DNA of 64,000 nt from Calliopsis andreniformis. Lineage: Eukaryota > Arthropoda > Insecta > Hymenoptera > Andrenidae. The stretch lies in the NCBI RefSeq assembly GCF_051401765.1, contig NW_027480530.1, positions 124,001 to 188,000 on the forward strand, read 5' to 3'. Below, piece after piece: positions 55,901 through 64,000 of this stretch. The position numbers and the translations under genes are program-made. How positions within the stretch are numbered: the stretch's first letter is position 1; each line of letters opens with the position of its first letter. The notes under the pieces were generated by a model that saw only the letters and a list, made by a program, of their open reading frames with translations, had not been told where the DNA came from and made no database searches.

Positions 55901-56140
55901 GACACTGGCACTGGTCCTGACACTGCTCCTGACACAGACACTGCTCCTGATACTGACACTGCCCCTGTCACTGACACTGGTCCTGACACTGATTCTGACA
56001 CTGGTACAGGACCTGACACTGCTCCTGACACTGTGACTGCTACTACCACTGCTCCTGACACTGTCACTGCTACTACCACTGCTCCTGACACTGACGCTGC
56101 TGCTGATCCTGATAATGCTCCTCACAGTGCTCCTGACACG
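51816..56140. repeat. 4,325-bp tandem unit, copy 2
   Basis: Copy of 47,491-51,815. Homology ends at 56,147, where copy 1 continues GACACTGCTCC and copy 2 continues GACACTGTTCC. Seven bases of microhomology lie at the junction. Near-identity means either a very recent duplication or an assembly duplication. Confidence 0.87.
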
Positions 56141-59100
56141 GACACTGTTCCGGACAATGCTCCTGACACTGACACTGCCCCTGTCACTGACACTTGTCCT
56201 GACACTGATTCTGACACTGGTACAGGTCCTGACACTGCTCCTGACACTGACGCTGCTCCTGACACTGACACTGATCCTGACACTGCTGCTGATACTGACA
56301 CTGCTCCTGGCACTGCTCCTGACACTGACACTGCTCCTGACACTGCTCCTGACACTGCTCCTGACACCGACACTGCTCCAGCCACTGCTCCTTTCACTGC
56401 TGCTGACACTGCTCCTGACACTGACACTGCTCCTGACACTTCTCCTGACACTGCTCCTGACACTGACACTGCTCCTGACACTGCTCCTGACGCTGACACT
56501 GCTGCTGATACTGACAATGCTCCTGACACTGCAACTGACACTGGCACGGCTCCTCACACTGCTCCTGACACTGAGACTGCTCCTGATACTGCTCCTGGCA
56601 CTGCTCCTGACACTGACACTGCTCCTGATACTGACACTGACACTGCTCCTGACACCGACACTGCTCCCAACAATGCTCCTGACACTGACACTGCTCCTGA
56701 CACTGACACTGGATCTGACACTGCTTCTGACACTAGCACTGGTCCTGATACTGCTCCTGTCACTGACGCTGCTCCTGATACTGACACTGACACAGCTCCT
56801 GACACTCCTACTGACACTGACACTGCTGCTGATCCTGAGCATGCGCCTGATGCTGCTCCTGACACTGACACTGCTCCTGACACTGCTCCTGACACTGCTG
56901 CTGACACTGACACTGCTTGTGACTCTGCTCCCGAAACTGACACTGCTCCTCACACAGCTCGTGACACTGACACTGCTCCTGACACTGCTGCTGTCACTCA
57001 CACTGCTGCTCATCCTGAGAATGCGCCTGACACTGCTCCTGACACTGACACTGATCCTGACACTGCTCCTGATACTGACACTGCTGCTGATCCTGACAAT
57101 GCTCCTGAGGCTGCTCCTGACACTGACGCTGACTCTGCTCATGACAGTGACACTGACACTGACACTGCTCCCGACACTGCTCCTGACACTGCTCCTGACA
57201 CTGCTCCTGACACTGACACTGCTCCTGTCACTGCTCCTGACACTGACACTGCTGCTGATCCTGACACTGCTCCTGACACTGGCACTGCTCCTGGCACTGC
57301 TCCTGACACTGACGCTGCTCCTCATACTGACTCTGACACTGCTCCTGGCACTGCTCCTGACACTGCTCCTGAAACTGCTCCTGACACAGGCACTGCTCCT
57401 CGTACTGACACTGACACTGCTCCTGACACAGGCACCGCTCCTGGTACTGACACTGACACTGCTCATGACAGTGACACTGACACAGTCACTGCTCCCGGCG
57501 CAGACACAGACACTGATCCTGACACTGACACTGCTCCTGTAACTGACACATGGCCTGAGACTGCTTCTGACACTGGCACTGGTCCTGACACTGCTCCTGA
57601 CACTGCTCCAGACACATACACTGCTACTGAACCTAACACTGCTCCTGACACTAGTCCAGACACTGACACTGCTCATGACACTGCTCCAGACACAGACACT
57701 GCTGCTGATCCTGACAATGCTCCTGACACTGCACCTGAGACTGACACTGCTCCTGACGCTGCTCCAGACACTGCAACTGACACTGGCACTGCCCCAGTCA
57801 CTGATCCTGACACTGACCCTGCTCCTGACACAGCTTCTGACACTGACACTGCTCCTCACACTGCTCCTGGCACTGACACTGCTCCTGGCACTGTTCCTGA
57901 CACTGACGCTGCTCCTGATACTGACACTGACACTGCTCCTGGCACTGCTCCTCACAATGCTCTTGACACTGCTCCAGACACTGACACTGATACTGCACCT
58001 GACACAACTCCTGAAATAGCTCCTGTAACTGACACAGCTCCTGACACTGCTCCTGTCACTGACACTGCTGCTGATCCTGACGCTGCTCCAGACACTGCAA
58101 CTGACACTGGCACGTCTCCTCACACTGCTCCTGACACTGACACTGCTCCTGACACTGCTACTGACACTGACACTGCTCCTGACACTGCTCCTGACACTGA
58201 CACTGCTCCTGTCACTGACAATGGTCCTGACGCTGCTTCTGACACTGGCGCTGGTCCTGACACTGCTCCTGACACTTACACTGCTCCTGATAATGACACT
58301 GACACTGCTCCTGACACTGCTACTGACACTGACACAGCTCCTGTCACTGCGCGTGACTTTGCTCCAGACACTGACACTGCTCCTGACACAGCTCGTGACA
58401 GTGAAACTTCACCTGCCACTGTTCCTGACACCGCTGCTCACACTGACACAATTCCTAAGACTGGCACTGGTCCTGACACTGCCCCTGACACTGCTCCGGA
58501 CACTGCTCCTGACGCTGACACTGCTCCTGACACTGCTCCTGTCATTGACACTGCTTCTGGCACAGCTCCTGCCACTGATACTGCTCCTGACACTGCTCCT
58601 GACACTGCTCCTGACACTGACACTGCTCCTGGCACAGCTCCTGTGACTGCTCCTAACACTGACACTGCTCCTGACACTGACACTGCTCCTGACACTGCAC
58701 CTGACACTGCTCCTGACACTGTCACTGCTACTACCACTGCTCGTGACACTGACGCTGCTGCTGATCCTGACAATGCTCCTGACAGTGCTCCTGACACTGA
58801 CGCTGACACTGCTCCTGTCACTGACACTGCTCCTCACACTGTCCTTCACACTGACACTGCTCCTGACACTGCTACTGACACAGACACTGCTGCTGATACT
58901 GATAATGCTCCTGAAACTGCTCCTGTCCCTGACACGGCTGCTCACACTGCTCCTGACACTGACACTGCTCCTGACACTGCTCCTGACGCTGACACTGCTG
59001 CTGATACTGACAATGCTCCTGACACTGCAACTGACACTGGCACGGCTCCTCACACTGCTCCTGACACTGAGACTGCTCCTGATACTGCTCCTGGCACTGG

Positions 59101-62100
59101 TCCTGACACTGACACTGCTCCTGATACTGACACTGACACTGCTCCTGACACCGACACTGCTCCCAACAATGCTCCTGACACTGACACTGCTCCTGACACT
59201 GACACTGGATCTGACACTGCTTCTGACACTAGCACTGGTCCTGATACTGCTCCTGTCACTGACGCTGCTCCTGATACTGACACTGACACAGCTCCTGACA
59301 CTGCTACTGACACTGACACTGCTGCTGATCCTGAGCATGCGCGTGATGCTGCTCCTGACACTGACACTGCTCCTGACACTGCTCCTGACACTGCTGCTGA
59401 CACTGACACTGTTTGTGACACTGCTCCCGAAACTGACACTGCTCCTCACACAGCTCGTGACACTGACACTGCTCCTGACACTGCTGCTGTCACTCACACT
59501 GCTGCTCATCCTGAGAATGCGCCTGACACTGCTCCTGACACTGACACTGATCCTGACACTGCTCCTGATACTGACACTGCTGCTGATCCTGACAATGCTC
59601 CTGACGCTGCTCCTGACACTGACGCTGACTCTGCTCATGACAGTGACACTGACACTGACACTGCTCCCGACACTGCTCCTGACACTGCTCCTGACACTGC
59701 TCCTGACACTGACACTGCTCCTGGCACTGCTCCTGACACTGACACTGCTGCTGATCCTGACACTGCTCCTGACACTGGCACTGCTCCTGGCACTGCTCCT
59801 GACACTGACGCTGCTCCTCATACTGACTCTGACACTGCTCCTGGCACTGCTCCTGACACTGCTCCTGAAACTGCTCCTGACACAGGCACTGCTCCTCGTA
59901 CTGACACTGACACTGCTCCTGACACAGGCACCGCTCCTGGTACTGACACTGACACTGCTCATGACAGTGACACTGAGACAGTCACTGCTCCCGGCGCTGA
60001 CACAGACACTGATCCTGACACTGACACTGCTCCTGTAACTGACACATGGCCTGAGACTGCTTCTGACACTGGCACTGGTCCTGACACTGCTCCTGACACT
60101 GCTCCAGACACATACACTGCTACTGAACCTAACACTGCTCCTGACACTGCTCCAGACACTGACACTGCTCATGACACTGCTCCAGACACAGACACTGCTG
60201 CTGATCCTGACAATGCTCCTGACACTGCACCTGAGACTGACACTGCTCCTGACGCTGCTCCAGACACTGCAACTGACACTGGCACTGCCCCAGTCACTGA
60301 TCCTGACACTGACCCTGCTCCTGACACAGCTTCTGACACTGACACGGCTCCTCACACTGCTCCTGGCACTGACACTGCTGCTGATCCTGAGAATTCTCCT
60401 GACACTGCTCCTGACACTGACACTGACACGGATCCTGACACTGACACTGCTCCTCACACTGCTCCTGACACTGGCACTGCTCGTGGCACTGCTCCTGCCA
60501 CTGACACTGCTCCTGATACTGACACTGACACTGCTCCTGACACTGCTCCTGACAAAGAGACTGCTGCTGATACTGACAATGCTCCTCACACTGCTCCAGA
60601 CACTGACGCTGCTCCTGACACTGCTCCTGACACTGCTCCTGACACTGGCACTGCTCCTGGCACTGCTCCTGACACTGACACTGCTCCTAACACTGTTCCT
60701 GACACTGACACTGCTGCTGATCCAGACGCTGATACTGCTCCTGTGTCTGACACTTGTCCTGACACTGCTCCTGACACTGCTCGCGACATTGCTCCAGACA
60801 CTGACACTGCTCCTGACACTGCTCGTCACACTGCTGATGACACTGACACTGCTTGTGGAAGTGCTCCTGAAACTGACACTGCTCCTCACACAGCTCCTGA
60901 CACTGGCACTGCTCTTGGCACTGCTCCTGACACTGACACTGCTCCTGACACTGATACTGCTGCTGATCCTGACAAAGCTCCTGACACTGCTACTGACACT
61001 GCTCGTGACGTTGCTCCAGACACTGACACTGCTCCTGACACAGCTCGTGACGGTGACACTGCTCCTGCTACTGTTCCTGACACGGCTGCTCACACTCACA
61101 CTGCTCCTGACACTGGCGCTGGTCCTGACACTGCTGCTGACACTGACACTGCTCCTGACACTGCTCCTGACACTGCTCGTGACAGAGACACTGCTCCTGA
61201 CAATGCTCCTGACACTGACACAGCTCCTCACACAGATCCTGACACTGACACTGCTCCTGACTGTGCTCCTGGCACAGACACTTCTGCTGATACTGACAAT
61301 GCTCTTGTCACTGCTCCTGACACTGCTCCTGAAACTGACACTGCTCCTGATACTGACACTCTCACTGCTACTGACGCTGCTCCTGACACTGACACTGCTC
61401 CTGACACTGCTCCTGACACAGACACTGCTCCTGGTACTGACACTGACACTGCTCCTGACACCGGCACTGTTTCTGGTACTGACACTGACACTGCTACTGA
61501 CACTGCCACTGCTCCTGACGCTGCTTCAGACAATGCAACTGACACTGGCACGGCTCCTCACACTGATCCTGACACTGACACTGCTCCTGACACTGCTCCT
61601 GACACTGACACTGCTGCTGATCCTGAGAATTCTCCAGACACTGCTCCTGACACTGACACTGACACGGATCCTGACACTGACACTGCTCCACACACTGCTC
61701 CTGACACTGGCACTGCTCCTGGCACTGCTCCTGACAGCGACACTGTTCCTGACACTGATACTGCTGCTGATCCTGACAAAGCTCCTGACACTGCTACTGA
61801 CACTGCTCGTGACGTTGCTCCAGACACTGACACTGCTCCTGACACAGCTCGTGACGGTGAGACTGCTCCTGCCACTGTTCCTGACACGGCTGCTCACACT
61901 GACACTGCTCCTGACACTGGCACTGGTCCTGACACTGCTCCTGACACTGACACTGCTGCTGACACTGCTCCTGACACAGCTCGTGGCACAGACACTGCTC
62001 CTGACAATGCTCCTGACACTGACACTGCTCCTGACACTGCTCCTGACACTAACACTGCTGCTGATCCTGACAATGCTCCTGACACTGCTCCTGACACTGA

Positions 62101-62218
62101 CGCTCACACTGCTCATGACTGTGACACTGACACTGACACTGCTCCCGTCACAGACACTGATACTGCTCCTGTGCCTGACACTTGTCCTGAGACTGCTTCT
62201 GGCACTTGCTGGTCCTGA
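52913..62218 (+). CDS. 3,101-codon ORF, longest in the window
   Basis: 216 DTAP codons, the 115-codon Leu island at 53,561, then about 2,770 DTAP codons to the same SGTCWS tail as the ORF ending at 42,213. The two long parts differ at about eight codons, of which three are silent (near 55,351, 56,113 and 56,380). That ratio is near neutral expectation and gives no sign of selection on this frame. If translated, the product would carry roughly 800 Asp residues. No catalytic motif, signal peptide or membrane anchor outside the Leu island is visible. Confidence 0.2.
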   Translation: MTATTTAPDTVTATTTAPDTDAAADPDNAPDSAPDTDTAPDNAPDTDTAPVTDTGPDTASDTGTGPDTAPDTDAAPDTDTHTDPDTATDTDTAPDTARNIAPDTDTAPVTARDTDTAPGTVPDTAAHTDTAPDTGTAPGTAPDTDTAPDTDTDTAPDTDTAPDTAPDTAPDTASDTDTGPDTAPETDTGPHSTPDTDAAPHAGPDNDTAPETAPDTELLLTLLLTQTLLLILTMLLILLLTRTLRRTMLLTLTMLLSLTLVLTLLLTLALVLTLLLTLTLLLTLTLTLLLTLLLTLTLLLTLLATLLQTLTLLLTQLVTLLLTLLLTLTLLHDTAPDTAPDTDPAPDTAPDSAPDTDTAPDTATVTDTAPDTAPDTTPDTGTAPEPDTAPDTAPDTDTDAAPETTSDTAPDDDTAPDTASDTDTAPDTAPDTAPDTDTGTAPDTDTAPDTDTAADPDKAPDTATDTARDVAPDTDTAIDTARDGDTAPATVPDTAAHTDTAPDTGTGPDTAPDTDTAPDTAPDTARDTDTAPDNAPDTDTAPHTAPDTDTAPDTAPDTDTSADTDNAPVTASDTAPDTDTLTATDTAPDTDTTPQTAPDNPPDTDTAPGTAPVTDAAPDADTDTAPGTAPDAAPDTAPDTGTAPGTDTDTAPDTGTVSGTDTDTATDTAADPDAAPDTATDTGTSPHTAPDTDTAPDTATDTDTAPDTAPDTDTAPVTDNGPDAASDTGAGPDTAPDTYTAPDTDTDTAPDTATDTDTAPVTARDFAPDTDTAPDTARDSETSPATVPDTAAHTDTIPNTGTGPDTAPDTAPDTAPDADTAPDTAPDTAPDTDTAPGTAPVTAPNTDTAPDTDTAPDTAPDTAPDTVTATTTARDTDAAADPDNAPDSAPDTDADTAPVTDTAPHTVLHTDTAPDTATDTDTAADTDNAPETAPVPDTAAHTVPDTDTAPDTGPDTDTAADADNAPDTAPDTDTAPNNASDTDTAPITGTGPDTASDTGTGPDTAPDTDTAPDTDTAPVTDTGPDTDSDTGTGPDTAPDTVTATTTAPDTVTATTTAPDTDAAADPDNAPHSAPDTDTVPDNAPDTDTAPVTDTCPDTDSDTGTGPDTAPDTDAAPDTDTDPDTAADTDTAPGTAPDTDTAPDTAPDTAPDTDTAPATAPFTAADTAPDTDTAPDTSPDTAPDTDTAPDTAPDADTAADTDNAPDTATDTGTAPHTAPDTETAPDTAPGTAPDTDTAPDTDTDTAPDTDTAPNNAPDTDTAPDTDTGSDTASDTSTGPDTAPVTDAAPDTDTDTAPDTPTDTDTAADPEHAPDAAPDTDTAPDTAPDTAADTDTACDSAPETDTAPHTARDTDTAPDTAAVTHTAAHPENAPDTAPDTDTDPDTAPDTDTAADPDNAPEAAPDTDADSAHDSDTDTDTAPDTAPDTAPDTAPDTDTAPVTAPDTDTAADPDTAPDTGTAPGTAPDTDAAPHTDSDTAPGTAPDTAPETAPDTGTAPRTDTDTAPDTGTAPGTDTDTAHDSDTDTVTAPGADTDTDPDTDTAPVTDTWPETASDTGTGPDTAPDTAPDTYTATEPNTAPDTSPDTDTAHDTAPDTDTAADPDNAPDTAPETDTAPDAAPDTATDTGTAPVTDPDTDPAPDTASDTDTAPHTAPGTDTAPGTVPDTDAAPDTDTDTAPGTAPHNALDTAPDTDTDTAPDTTPEIAPVTDTAPDTAPVTDTAADPDAAPDTATDTGTSPHTAPDTDTAPDTATDTDTAPDTAPDTDTAPVTDNGPDAASDTGAGPDTAPDTYTAPDNDTDTAPDTATDTDTAPVTARDFAPDTDTAPDTARDSETSPATVPDTAAHTDTIPKTGTGPDTAPDTAPDTAPDADTAPDTAPVIDTASGTAPATDTAPDTAPDTAPDTDTAPGTAPVTAPNTDTAPDTDTAPDTAPDTAPDTVTATTTARDTDAAADPDNAPDSAPDTDADTAPVTDTAPHTVLHTDTAPDTATDTDTAADTDNAPETAPVPDTAAHTAPDTDTAPDTAPDADTAADTDNAPDTATDTGTAPHTAPDTETAPDTAPGTGPDTDTAPDTDTDTAPDTDTAPNNAPDTDTAPDTDTGSDTASDTSTGPDTAPVTDAAPDTDTDTAPDTATDTDTAADPEHARDAAPDTDTAPDTAPDTAADTDTVCDTAPETDTAPHTARDTDTAPDTAAVTHTAAHPENAPDTAPDTDTDPDTAPDTDTAADPDNAPDAAPDTDADSAHDSDTDTDTAPDTAPDTAPDTAPDTDTAPGTAPDTDTAADPDTAPDTGTAPGTAPDTDAAPHTDSDTAPGTAPDTAPETAPDTGTAPRTDTDTAPDTGTAPGTDTDTAHDSDTETVTAPGADTDTDPDTDTAPVTDTWPETASDTGTGPDTAPDTAPDTYTATEPNTAPDTAPDTDTAHDTAPDTDTAADPDNAPDTAPETDTAPDAAPDTATDTGTAPVTDPDTDPAPDTASDTDTAPHTAPGTDTAADPENSPDTAPDTDTDTDPDTDTAPHTAPDTGTARGTAPATDTAPDTDTDTAPDTAPDKETAADTDNAPHTAPDTDAAPDTAPDTAPDTGTAPGTAPDTDTAPNTVPDTDTAADPDADTAPVSDTCPDTAPDTARDIAPDTDTAPDTARHTADDTDTACGSAPETDTAPHTAPDTGTALGTAPDTDTAPDTDTAADPDKAPDTATDTARDVAPDTDTAPDTARDGDTAPATVPDTAAHTHTAPDTGAGPDTAADTDTAPDTAPDTARDRDTAPDNAPDTDTAPHTDPDTDTAPDCAPGTDTSADTDNALVTAPDTAPETDTAPDTDTLTATDAAPDTDTAPDTAPDTDTAPGTDTDTAPDTGTVSGTDTDTATDTATAPDAASDNATDTGTAPHTDPDTDTAPDTAPDTDTAADPENSPDTAPDTDTDTDPDTDTAPHTAPDTGTAPGTAPDSDTVPDTDTAADPDKAPDTATDTARDVAPDTDTAPDTARDGETAPATVPDTAAHTDTAPDTGTGPDTAPDTDTAADTAPDTARGTDTAPDNAPDTDTAPDTAPDTNTAADPDNAPDTAPDTDAHTAHDCDTDTDTAPVTDTDTAPVPDTCPETASGTCWS

Positions 62219-64000
62219 AACTGCTCCTGACATTGCTCCTGACATTGAAGCTGGTCCTGACACAGACACTGCACCTGGTACTGACACTGACACTGCTGCT
62301 GACACTGTCACTGCTCCTGACGCTGCTCCAGACACTGCAACTGACACTGGCACTGCCCCTGACACTGATCCTGACACTGACCCTGCTCCTGACACAGCTT
62401 CTGACACTGATACCGCTCCTGACACTGCTCCTGACACAGACACTTCTGCTGATACTGACAATGCTCCTGTCACTGCTTCTGACACTGCTCCTGATACTGA
62501 CACTCTCACTGCTGCTGACACTGCTCCTGACACTGACACAGCTCCTGACACTGACACTGCTCCTGACACTGCTCCAGACACTCCTCCTGACACTGACACT
62601 GCTCCTGACACAGCTCCTGGCACTGACACTGCTCCTGACACTGACACTACACGTGACTGTGCTCCTGACACTGCTCCTGACACTGACACTGACACTTCTC
62701 CTGACACTGACACTGCTCCTGACACTGCTCCTGACACTGACACTGCTGCTGGCACAGCTCCTGCCACTGATACTGCTCCTGACACTGCTCCTGACACTGC
62801 TCCTGACACTGACACTGCTCCTGGCACAGCTCCTGTGACTGCTCCTAACACTGACACTGCTCCTGACACTGACACTGCTCCTGACACTGCACCTGACACT
62901 GCTCCTGACACTGTCACTGCTACTACCACTGCTCGTGACACTGACGCTGCTGCTGATCCTGACAATGCTCCTGACAGTGCTCCTGACACTGACACTGCTC
63001 CTGACACTGCTACTGACACTGCTCCTGACACTCACACTGCTCCTGGCACAGCTCCTGTGTCTGCTCCTAACACTGACACTGCTCCTGACACTGACACTGC
63101 TCCTGACACTGCACCTGGCACTGCTCCTGACACTGTCACTGCTACTACCACTGCTCGTGACACTGACGCTGCTGCTGATCCTGACAATGCTCCTGACAGT
63201 GCTCCTGACACTGACGCTGACACTGCTCCCGTCACTGACACTGCTCCTCACACTGTCCTTCACACTGACACTGCTCCTGACACTGCTACTGACACAGACA
63301 CTGCTGCTGATACTGATAATGCTCCTGAAACTGCTCCTGTTCCTAACACGGCTGCTCACACTGCTCCTGACACTGACACTGCTCCTGATACTGACACTGA
63401 CACTGCTCCTGACACTGCTCCTGACACAGAGACTGCTGCTGATACTGACAATGCTCCTCCAACTGCTCCTGACCGTGACACGGCTCCTCACACTGCACCT
63501 GACACTGAGCTGCTCCTGACACTGCTCCTGACACAGCCACTGCTGCTGATACTGACAATGCTCCTGACACTGCTCCTGACACTGACGCTGACACTGCTCA
63601 TGACTGTGACAATGACACTGACACTGCTCCCGTCACAGACACTGACACTGATCCTGACGCTGATACTGCTCCTGTGTCTAACACTTGTCCTGACACTTCT
63701 CCTGACACTGCTCGCGACATTGCTCCAGACACTGACACTGCTCCTGACACAGCTCGTGACACTGCTGCTGACACTGACACTGCTTGTGACACTGCTCCTG
63801 AAACTGACACTGCTCCTCACACAGCTCCTGACACTGGCACTGCTCTTGGCACTGCTCCTGACACTGACACTGCTCCTGACACTGATACTGCTGCTGATCC
63901 TGACAAAGCTCCTGACACTGCTACTGACACTGCTCGTGACGTTGCTCCAGACACTGACACTGCTCCTGACACAGCTCGTGACGGTGACACTGCTCCTGCC
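53408..64000. repeat. Block Y second copy, running into a third X
   Basis: Copy of 33,420-43,995 at 20,005 bp. Differences seen by eye are near 55,351, 56,113, 56,125, 56,380, 57,109, 59,723, 61,117, 61,303, 62,297 and 63,031, all base substitutions, plus the 17 bp near 53,560 that are missing from the first copy. The repeat is cut by the window end. Confidence 0.83.
53561..53906 (+). other. 346-bp frame-shifted island in 4,325-bp copy 2
   Basis: Counterpart of the island at 49,236. The homologous place in block Y copy 1 has lost the -1 motif through a 17-bp deletion near 33,571 but keeps the +1 insertion at 33,902. After this island the DTAP phase is open for 8.3 kb. Confidence 0.7.

Larger units (their letters stand above)
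1..64000. repeat. Giant hexamer-based tandem array filling the window
   Basis: Every part of the window is built from the hexamers GACACT and GCTCCT and point variants of them (GACACA, GATACT, GACGCT, GCTCCA, GCACCT, GGTCCT). Runs alternate as 12-bp and 18-bp modules, giving a common 30-bp unit. No stretch over about 50 bp departs from this pattern, so there is no intergenic or unique sequence to annotate. The array has no visible start or end. It is C-rich on the + strand and lacks homopolymer runs beyond 4 bases. I infer a eukaryotic satellite or megasatellite. A giant repetitive protein gene is the alternative and is discussed under the ORF entries. Confidence 0.97.

Noticed and set aside
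52913..62218. Calcium-binding thrombospondin type 3 or RTX-like Asp-rich repeats
   Set aside because: The Asp spacing is every second residue with Thr, lacking the Gly-rich nonapeptide and the DxDxDG loop pattern of those families. No secretion or catalytic module is present.
1..64000. CRISPR array
   Set aside because: Short direct repeats are abundant, but there are no unique spacers between constant repeats, no leader and no cas genes.
1..64000. Shine-Dalgarno-like AGGAG sites on the - strand
   Set aside because: AGGAG is part of the complement of the repeat itself (CAGGAGCAG) and occurs throughout, so it carries no information about starts.
1..64000. Telomeric or classical centromeric repeat
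   Set aside because: The hexamers GACACT and GCTCCT do not match known telomere repeat types, and there is no ~170-bp monomer.
1..64000. tRNA, rRNA, transposon or viral remnants
   Set aside because: No cloverleaf-forming, transposase-like, terminal-repeat or non-repeat sequence was seen in any part of the window.

Overview
The whole 64 kb window is one continuous low-complexity tandem array. On the + strand it consists almost entirely of two hexamers, GACACT and GCTCCT, most often arranged DT-AP-DT-DT-AP (a 30-bp unit) if read as codons. I see no unique sequence, no recognisable protein gene, no tRNA or rRNA and no promoter or terminator, and the array runs off both ends. More than 64 kb of gene-free satellite with nested higher-order units fits a eukaryotic satellite or megasatellite best (inference). 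The lineage cannot be told from this sequence. The + strand is C-rich (the 30-bp unit is 12 C, 7 T, 6 A, 5 G, so 57% GC with strong strand skew).

Layout. (1) 1-3,888: the array as it enters the window. (2) 3,889-15,314: a 5,713-bp unit present twice in tandem, differing at about seven bases. It is built from ~3.0 and ~2.7 kb sub-units marked by a conserved GTGACTGCTCCTAACACT anchor. (3) 15,315-28,194: a mosaic of related, rearranged segments. (4) 28,195-33,435 (block X) and 33,420-43,551 (block Y). (5) 43,552-48,355: a second copy of X with 624-bp, 1,001-bp and 60-bp length differences. (6) 47,491-51,815 and 51,816-56,140: a 4,325-bp tandem duplication with one difference that I can find. (7) 53,408-64,000: a copy of 33,420-43,995 displaced by 20,005 bp (19,988 bp before a 17-bp indel), with about ten differences, continuing past the window end.

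Coding question. One + phase reads Asp-Thr-Ala-Pro ('DTAP phase'), a second reads Leu/Thr ('Leu phase'), and all three - phases are largely open. Up to 3,101 codons can be read, but this is weak evidence. None of the four DTAP codons (GAC, ACT, GCT, CCT) can become a stop by one substitution, so only indels or multi-base changes can close the phase. The duplication periods 5,713, 4,325 and 20,005 are not multiples of three. Differences between the 20-kb copies are 3 synonymous to 7 non-synonymous in the DTAP phase, about what neutral change would give. The long ORFs are listed as low-confidence DTAP-phase ORFs. If translated they would give very acidic (~30% Asp), Thr/Pro-rich chains, some with 115-residue Leu/Thr-rich hydrophobic inserts caused by a conserved pair of compensating indels. 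No organised gene system is evident. The interest lies in the hierarchy of the repeat and in its conserved, amplified indels.
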